In this document: positions 5,876 through 9,558 of the stretch, in pieces
Numbering within the stretch: the stretch's first letter is position 1
Layout: each line of letters opens with the position of its first letter
From: Candidatus Aminicenantota bacterium
Lineage (GTDB): Bacteria; Acidobacteriota; Aminicenantia; Aminicenantales; Aminicenantaceae
DNA: 9,558 nucleotides
Reading direction: 5' to 3'
Assembly (NCBI GenBank): GCA_030614645.1
Contig: JAUWTR010000032.1
Coordinates: forward strand, 1 to 9,558
Notes under the pieces: model-generated
Database searches by the model: none
What the model saw: the letters and a program-made list of their open reading frames with translations, nothing else
Told to the model about the DNA's origin: nothing
Position numbers and translations under genes: made by a program

Positions 5876-8488
5876 TTATTGTGAAAAACCTTTGACTCTA
5901 TTGTTTCTTTGAATAAGCTTAAGTTTTTTGATTAATACCTTTTTCACTTGACTTACTGTGATCCCCAAAATACAGCGCGCCTCCTCAAATTTACAATTTT
6001 CAGAACATGGATTGCATGAAAGTCCTAAACGGATGACTTCATGATCTGTTCCCCATGGTATAAACCGCTCATACTCCCCTGAGCTAAACAATCCTACGAC
6101 TGGGACACCAACAGCAGCAGCCATATGCATTGGCCCGGAATCATTTCCAATAAATAGTTTACACGATCTTAGTACTGAAGCCATTTCTCGTAAAGTGGTT
6201 TTACCAGTGAGATTTATTGTGCGGTCTTTTTTTAATTCCTTTTCTATTAGAGCTCCTAAGCTAAGTTCACTTTTCCCTGCTAAAATTAATATATAAGCTT
6301 CATATTTTTCCTGTAACCATTTACCCAGCTCGATGAAGCGGCTTGCAGGCCAGCGGCGGTAAGCCCAACGTGAACCAGGAGCAATTGCAATACATATGTT
6401 AGAATCTGATAAGTTGTATCGTTCCAGAACTTGGCGCATAAAACCTTCATCTTCTTCGGTAGTCCACACCTCCACACTGTTGTCGATAGAATTTATTCCT
6501 AAGAACCGTAAAATATCCAGTTGGAGTTCACTCTCATGTTTTGGAAAACTCCTGAAAGGACCATGGGTTATCAAACGACTCAAATCCATTAGTTCATGGC
6601 GTCTCTTTCCATCATGTTCATCCAAATAGGCTATACGTTGAGGAGCTCCACTGGTAAACATAAGTATAATTGAAGCTGCAAGGTTTGGATCATTATTCCA
6701 ATGAAGTGAAATGGCAAGGTCAAAATGATACTTCCAAAGATTTCGAACAGTAAGCAAAATAGTTTGAAACCACCACACTATGTGACCATGAAATGCTGTC
6801 TTATAATTTTTAATAGAACGCCAATTAAAAAAAAGCACTTCATCAACATAAGGACATTTTTCAACTAAATTTATCATGTTGGGTTGGACAACAAGCACGA
6901 TCCGAGCACATGGCATATTTCTTCTGAGTTCCCGAAGAAATGGGCTTGACAGTATGACATCCCCGATATCTACCATTTGAATAACCAATATATTTTTGAG
7001 ATTCTTTACATTTATTTTGGAACTATTACTGCTCCGACCAACCAGCATAAGGAAAATTTTATATAAAAGAGAAAAAATTTGCAGAGTGGTCAACGAGGTA
7101 ATTTTTTTTACAACTTTTTTCAATATCCGCATATAGAATCGTGGTTTCAGTATTTTTTTTTCCAATAAAAACAATCTCCCAAATTTCAGCCACTTTTTTG
7201 CCCGCCTAACACATTCATCAATTGTTTCTGTTTTGCAAGTTCCCTTCTCTAGATAGCGTTCCTTAAAAGCAATAAAGGTGCGATCTCTTTTCTCTCTTTT
7301 CAGGACTCTTTTCAATTCTTCTTCGACGGAAATGGCGGATTTCTCCAGACAGAATCTCTCTTCTATCGTATTCCTGGCATTCCTGCGTATTGATTTGAAA
7401 AACAAGGGATCCTTAACAAATCTCAGGATTTGTGTTGCACAAAGTTTTGGATTCTCTTTGGGAAAAACCAAGGCATCATATTCATCTTTAAGGACATCCG
7501 ATAGGCTTTCTATTGCTGAACTGACAACAGGCAATCCACAAGACATGGCTTCTAAAATGGCAATACTCGAAGAATCCTCACATACAGAGGTAAAAATAAA
7601 AATATCATGTGTTTGATAAAGATCCTTCATATTTTTACGTGAGTTAAAGTCGGAAAAGTAAATTTTTTCCAAAACTCCATATTTTGCCGCTAAATTCCGC
7701 AGATAAGAAACATAATCTGTTGAAGATTTTTTTCCAACTAGATTTAAAGACATATCATCGCAGTCGTAATCTCGTTTTAAAATTCCAAGAGCTTTGATTG
7801 CTGTATCGAGGTTTTTATTTGGTTTTATCTTTCCTACATAAAGCAAGCGGTTTGGCTTTTGCCCTTGGGATTCTTTGTAGGAGAAATAATCATTGTCAAT
7901 TCCCCAGGGAATAATGGCAGTATAGGTTTCAAGTTTACTTAATTGCCCAGAAATATTCTTAAGGTTTCTGTTTGTAAATATAAGGTTTTTAAAGTTTAAA
8001 TGATTCGAAGGAGTTAGAAGTTTAAATTTGCGGCTAAAATACGGGAGCACATCACAGCCGCTTTTTCCATTTGACCATATTTGATACCAATGGTCCTTTT
8101 CCTTTGTGATAAACCAATTATCAGAAATATAATAACAAGTAGGCAACCCGATTTCCTGGGCCATCGTGCCAAGCGAGATGGAAATGTTTGAAAGATTAAA
8201 TATAAAAACTATCTCAGGCTGAAAATCTAAACAAAGTTCTTTGAATGCTGTCTGATTGATGACTTCTTTGATCACAACAGACCGCCACGCCAAAGTCTCC
8301 CTTAAACAAGCTCTTAGCCATCGGTACACATGACCCTCGATTCTTCGCTCTCCTATGCCATAGGTACTCGTGAGGACCCTAATATTGTGGCCTCGAGCTT
8401 TCAGAGATTCAACGATCTCTCGGCAACCTACCTCATATCCACTTTGATGATGGGGGGGATAAAAGTTGGATATTACTAATATTCTCAT
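5876..8488 (-). CDS. Fused GT4 glycosyltransferase - GT9 (heptosyltransferase-type) glycosyltransferase, 870 aa
   Basis: Numbering below counts from the alternative GTG at 8491. Residues 1-395 are a GT4 (GT-B) enzyme: N-terminal RILVISNFYPP with SGYE, donor domain from RLLYVGKIKPNKNLDTAIKA, and nucleotide-sugar motif EDSSSIAILEAMSCGLPVV. In the EX7E motif the first Glu is replaced by Asp306, while Glu314 is kept. Residues 400-495 form a very basic helical linker that could bind membrane. Residues 499-860 are a GT9 enzyme of the ADP-heptose:LPS heptosyltransferase group: NILVIQMVDIGDVILSSPFL, IAPGSRWAYRRWP, GNDSGPMHMAAAVGVPVVGL and a CNPCSENC...C cluster (826, 829, 833, 840). GT4 and GT9 enzymes are normally separate, so this is a double-length fusion probably adding two consecutive sugars to a lipid-linked or surface glycan. 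I prefer ATG 8488 because GAGAAG lies 8 nt upstream; GTG 8491 would leave 5 nt. Sugars and acceptors are unknown. Confidence 0.9.
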   Translation of the reverse strand: MRILVISNFYPPHHQSGYEVGCREIVESLKARGHNIRVLTSTYGIGERRIEGHVYRWLRACLRETLAWRSVVIKEVINQTAFKELCLDFQPEIVFIFNLSNISISLGTMAQEIGLPTCYYISDNWFITKEKDHWYQIWSNGKSGCDVLPYFSRKFKLLTPSNHLNFKNLIFTNRNLKNISGQLSKLETYTAIIPWGIDNDYFSYKESQGQKPNRLLYVGKIKPNKNLDTAIKALGILKRDYDCDDMSLNLVGKKSSTDYVSYLRNLAAKYGVLEKIYFSDFNSRKNMKDLYQTHDIFIFTSVCEDSSSIAILEAMSCGLPVVSSAIESLSDVLKDEYDALVFPKENPKLCATQILRFVKDPLFFKSIRRNARNTIEERFCLEKSAISVEEELKRVLKREKRDRTFIAFKERYLEKGTCKTETIDECVRRAKKWLKFGRLFLLEKKILKPRFYMRILKKVVKKITSLTTLQIFSLLYKIFLMLVGRSSNSSKINVKNLKNILVIQMVDIGDVILSSPFLRELRRNMPCARIVLVVQPNMINLVEKCPYVDEVLFFNWRSIKNYKTAFHGHIVWWFQTILLTVRNLWKYHFDLAISLHWNNDPNLAASIILMFTSGAPQRIAYLDEHDGKRRHELMDLSRLITHGPFRSFPKHESELQLDILRFLGINSIDNSVEVWTTEEDEGFMRQVLERYNLSDSNICIAIAPGSRWAYRRWPASRFIELGKWLQEKYEAYILILAGKSELSLGALIEKELKKDRTINLTGKTTLREMASVLRSCKLFIGNDSGPMHMAAAVGVPVVGLFSSGEYERFIPWGTDHEVIRLGLSCNPCSENCKFEEARCILGITVSQVKKVLIKKLKLIQRNNRVKGFSQ

Positions 8489-8505
8489 CACTATTACTTC
8501 TCATC

Positions 8506-8534
8506 AATTTAATACTAAGAGATAAGATTGTCAA
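8506..8534 (-). promoter_or_regulatory. Candidate promoter of the glycosyltransferase fusion
   Basis: On the minus strand a perfect TTGACA (8534-8529), a 17-nt spacer and TAAATT (8511-8506) lie just before the gene. The predicted start of transcription is near 8499, leaving a leader of only about 11 nt that would begin within the GAGAAG site. This makes the exact -10 doubtful. A second TTGACA lies 11 nt further upstream. Confidence 0.4.
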
Positions 8535-8546
8535 TTTCGTGTCAAT
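8529..8546. repeat. Direct repeat TGTCAAT x2 with 11-nt period at the promoter
   Basis: TGTCAAT occurs at 8529-8535 and 8540-8546 (ATTGACA on the minus strand). The start-to-start distance is 11 nt, close to one helical turn. It overlaps the candidate -35 box, so it could be an operator or two alternative -35 boxes. A further TGTCAAT occurs at 9240-9246. Confidence 0.4.
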
Positions 8547-8555
8547 CCTACAAGA

Positions 8556-8631
8556 AAGCATTTCCAAATCCGGGCTGACCAAAAAAGTATACACGATATC
8601 AAGATAGGCAATATCGGGTTTGGAAATGCTT
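8556..8631. repeat. Long inverted repeat (17-bp arms, 42-nt centre) in the divergent intergenic region
   Basis: AAGCATTTCCAAATCCG (8556-8572) is the reverse complement of 8615-8631 with one mismatch. The centre holds a smaller pair, CGATAT (8594-8599) with ATATCG (8611-8616), that competes with one arm. No ORF or transposase is inside. It could be a MITE-like relic, an operator for the divergent genes or a cruciform/RNA hairpin. It is unrelated to the 17-nt motif family. Confidence 0.75.
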
Positions 8632-8690
8632 ACATACCATATATTTTTCTTGAAATAAAGATAAATCAGCTATAAAATCAAAACTGCAGG

Positions 8691-8732
8691 AAAATAAGCC
8701 ACCTGCTTCAACAATCGAACAGGGTTTATTTT
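8691..8732 (+). other. Candidate leader hairpin upstream of the 8756 gene
   Basis: AAAATAA (8691-8697) faces TTATTTT (8726-8732). Inside, CCTG (8702-8705) pairs with CAGG (8720-8723) and TTC (8707-8709) with GAA (8717-8719). The stem is short and interrupted, followed by the T-rich stretch TTATTTTCATCATTTT. It may be a weak terminator or attenuator in the leader, or chance in AT-rich DNA. Confidence 0.25.
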
Positions 8733-8755
8733 CATCATTTTAAAAAATATCCGAA

Positions 8756-9214
8756 ATGGAAGATAAAATTGCAAAAGAGATACAGCGGTTAAAGGATGAT
8801 ATTTTCAGAAGGAAAAAAGATATTTATGATATAGAAAAATTAATCAATAAAGATATCGATAAGGAATTTCGGGTCGATTTAATGGAACTCTCTGAAATGG
8901 AATTCGAATCATATATTCAAGAATGGTTCTCTAAAAAATATCCTAAATTAGAGTTTGATTTAAAATTCATCACTTCCCACAGAAAAATACTTGGCAAACC
9001 AATTGTTCTAATAAAACGATTCATATTGAAACTTATTGAGATCTATCTCAATAAAATTTTTAAAAAACAAACACATGTAAACCAACAACCCCTTGTTTTA
9101 TTTCAAAATTCAAGGCAGAATAAGGAAATAATAAGTCAAATGCTAGAAAGATTCGCTGATTCTAACAAGAGCTTGGCTATCATGATTATTAAATTAAAAA
9201 AAACTGATATCTGA
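8756..9214 (+). CDS. Uncharacterised helical, basic protein near a glycan locus (152 aa)
   Basis: I do not recognise a named family. Residues 1-50 are highly charged and helical, a likely coiled coil (MEDKIAKEIQRLKDDIFRRK onward). Residues about 73-105 are basic and amphipathic (GKPIVLIKRFILKLIEIYLN). Residues 106-140 contain QTHVNQQPLVLFQNSRQNKE and a final helix. The middle pattern (basic helix, a Q-rich turn, then an N-containing helix) recalls the non-catalytic extensions often found before glycosyltransferase and methyltransferase domains in surface-polysaccharide loci; here it would stand alone. No signal peptide and no convincing membrane-spanning helix. No Shine-Dalgarno site precedes the ATG, so the start is uncertain. 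It diverges from the GT4-GT9 fusion across 264 nt containing a large inverted repeat. The base use is AT-rich like its surroundings. Confidence 0.6.
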   Translation: MEDKIAKEIQRLKDDIFRRKKDIYDIEKLINKDIDKEFRVDLMELSEMEFESYIQEWFSKKYPKLEFDLKFITSHRKILGKPIVLIKRFILKLIEIYLNKIFKKQTHVNQQPLVLFQNSRQNKEIISQMLERFADSNKSLAIMIIKLKKTDI

Positions 9215-9260
9215 ATCCTAAACATAAAAAAAACAAAATTGTCAATCATTGGCCAAATAA

Positions 9261-9322
9261 CCAGAATTATTCACAAATCTAGGTTGTAGTAGATACATCG
9301 ACATTTTTATGAATAGCTCAGG
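9261..9322. repeat. Inverted pair of motif copies facing each other (copies 6 and 7)
   Basis: CCAGAATTATTCACAAA (plus, 9261-9277) and CCTGAGCTATTCATAAA (minus, 9306-9322) enclose 28 nt. Here the CC ends point outward, opposite to the tight pairs at 2172-2209 and 5249-5286. The unit thus looks like a 62-bp element with imperfect terminal inverted repeats. It lies between the 152-aa gene and the last, partial gene; the rest of 9215-9376 holds only AT-rich sequence and a small TTGGCCAA palindrome. Confidence 0.55.
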
Positions 9323-9376
9323 TGAAAATAAAATGCTTAAAAATATAATAAACAGACCGATAAATAGAGTAAATAA

Positions 9377-9558
9377 ATGAGCAAAAAGAATAACAAGAGA
9401 ATTATTAATATCATTAGGGATATAAAGATAAACCGTTCCTCTGAAGCTGTTGCATATTTTTCTGGAGAAATTAATAAAATTTCTTCAGAACAGGGAATTC
9501 AAGTTGCATACAATCATTTATTACAAACCGAGGTAATTTTGAAACTACGAAAACCTTC
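9377..9558 (+). CDS. Unknown protein, 5' part (truncated by window edge)
   Basis: ATG 9377 is preceded directly by an in-frame TAA (9374-9376), and the frame stays open to the end of the window for 60 codons. The product starts MSKKNNKRIINIIRDIKINR and continues SSEAVAYFSGEINKIS. It is basic at first and then mixed helical, with no signal peptide and no motif I can name. GAG at 9367-9369 gives a weak ribosome site 7 nt away. A 15-codon ORF (9333-9380) ends in an ATGA overlap with this start, which may be chance. Codon use and composition resemble the preceding 152-aa gene. Position suggests it belongs to the same, possibly glycan-related, group; function cannot be assigned from this fragment. 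Confidence 0.55.
   Translation, partial: MSKKNNKRIINIIRDIKINRSSEAVAYFSGEINKISSEQGIQVAYNHLLQTEVILKLRKP

Noticed and set aside
7278..7616. 112-codon plus-strand ORF within the glycosyltransferase fusion
   Set aside because: It lies opposite the conserved GT4 donor-binding domain, with no family features of its own.
9333..9380. 15-codon ORF ending in an ATGA overlap with the last gene
   Set aside because: It could be a leader peptide, but its codons are mostly A/T-rich Asn/Ile/Lys as expected by chance, and it has no ribosome site or helix; too short to support.

Overview
The window looks like a chromosomal segment of an AT-rich, uncultivated, diderm (Gram-negative-type) bacterium. The diderm reading rests on a secreted protein with a predicted C-terminal outer-membrane barrel ending in Phe and on a heptosyltransferase-family (GT9) domain. 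Short overlapping genes, GTG/TTG starts and plain Shine-Dalgarno sites fit a bacterium. The phylum cannot be fixed from the sequence. The DUF507 pair and the PKD/barrel protein made me think of Omnitrophota- or Aminicenantota-like lineages, but that is an impression from memory, not a result.

Layout: (1) 2-1994, plus strand: the 3' end of truB (tRNA pseudouridine-55 synthase), then an NSS-family Na+-coupled amino-acid transporter whose stop codon overlaps a 31-codon gene for a MetS-like single-helix small subunit. (2) 1995-2282: a gene-free stretch with a candidate terminator, a GC-rich structured island (61 G/C in 2071-2170 by hand count) and the first copies of a dispersed 17-nt motif. (3) 2283-2845, plus: two DUF507 genes overlapping by 4 nt. 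(4) 2965-5234, minus: a secreted PKD-domain/beta-barrel protein and, upstream of it, a stand-alone class I glutamine amidotransferase. (5) 5463-5858, plus: a two-ACT-domain protein with a TTG start. (6) 5876-8488, minus: an unusual fusion of a GT4 and a GT9 glycosyltransferase. (7) 8756-9558, plus: an uncharacterised helical protein resembling extensions found next to surface-polysaccharide enzymes, then the 5' end of another unknown gene.

How the genes relate: the transporter and small subunit probably form one amino-acid importer. The amidotransferase and ACT protein are divergent and share a 228-nt intergenic region, which hints at nitrogen or amino-acid metabolism but does not prove it. 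The GT4-GT9 fusion and the genes diverging from it probably form the edge of a surface glycan locus.

The most notable non-coding signal is a 17-nt motif (consensus CCTGAATTATTCAYAAA, invariant TATTCA) present seven times, always between genes and mostly as inverted pairs. Two pairs have the same 4-nt gap. It behaves like a REP/MITE-type repeat. I see no tRNA, rRNA, CRISPR array, transposase or defence system, and no clear previously undescribed multi-gene system. The best candidates for novelty are the repeat family with its GC-rich island, the glycosyltransferase fusion and the cysteine-rich PKD/barrel protein.
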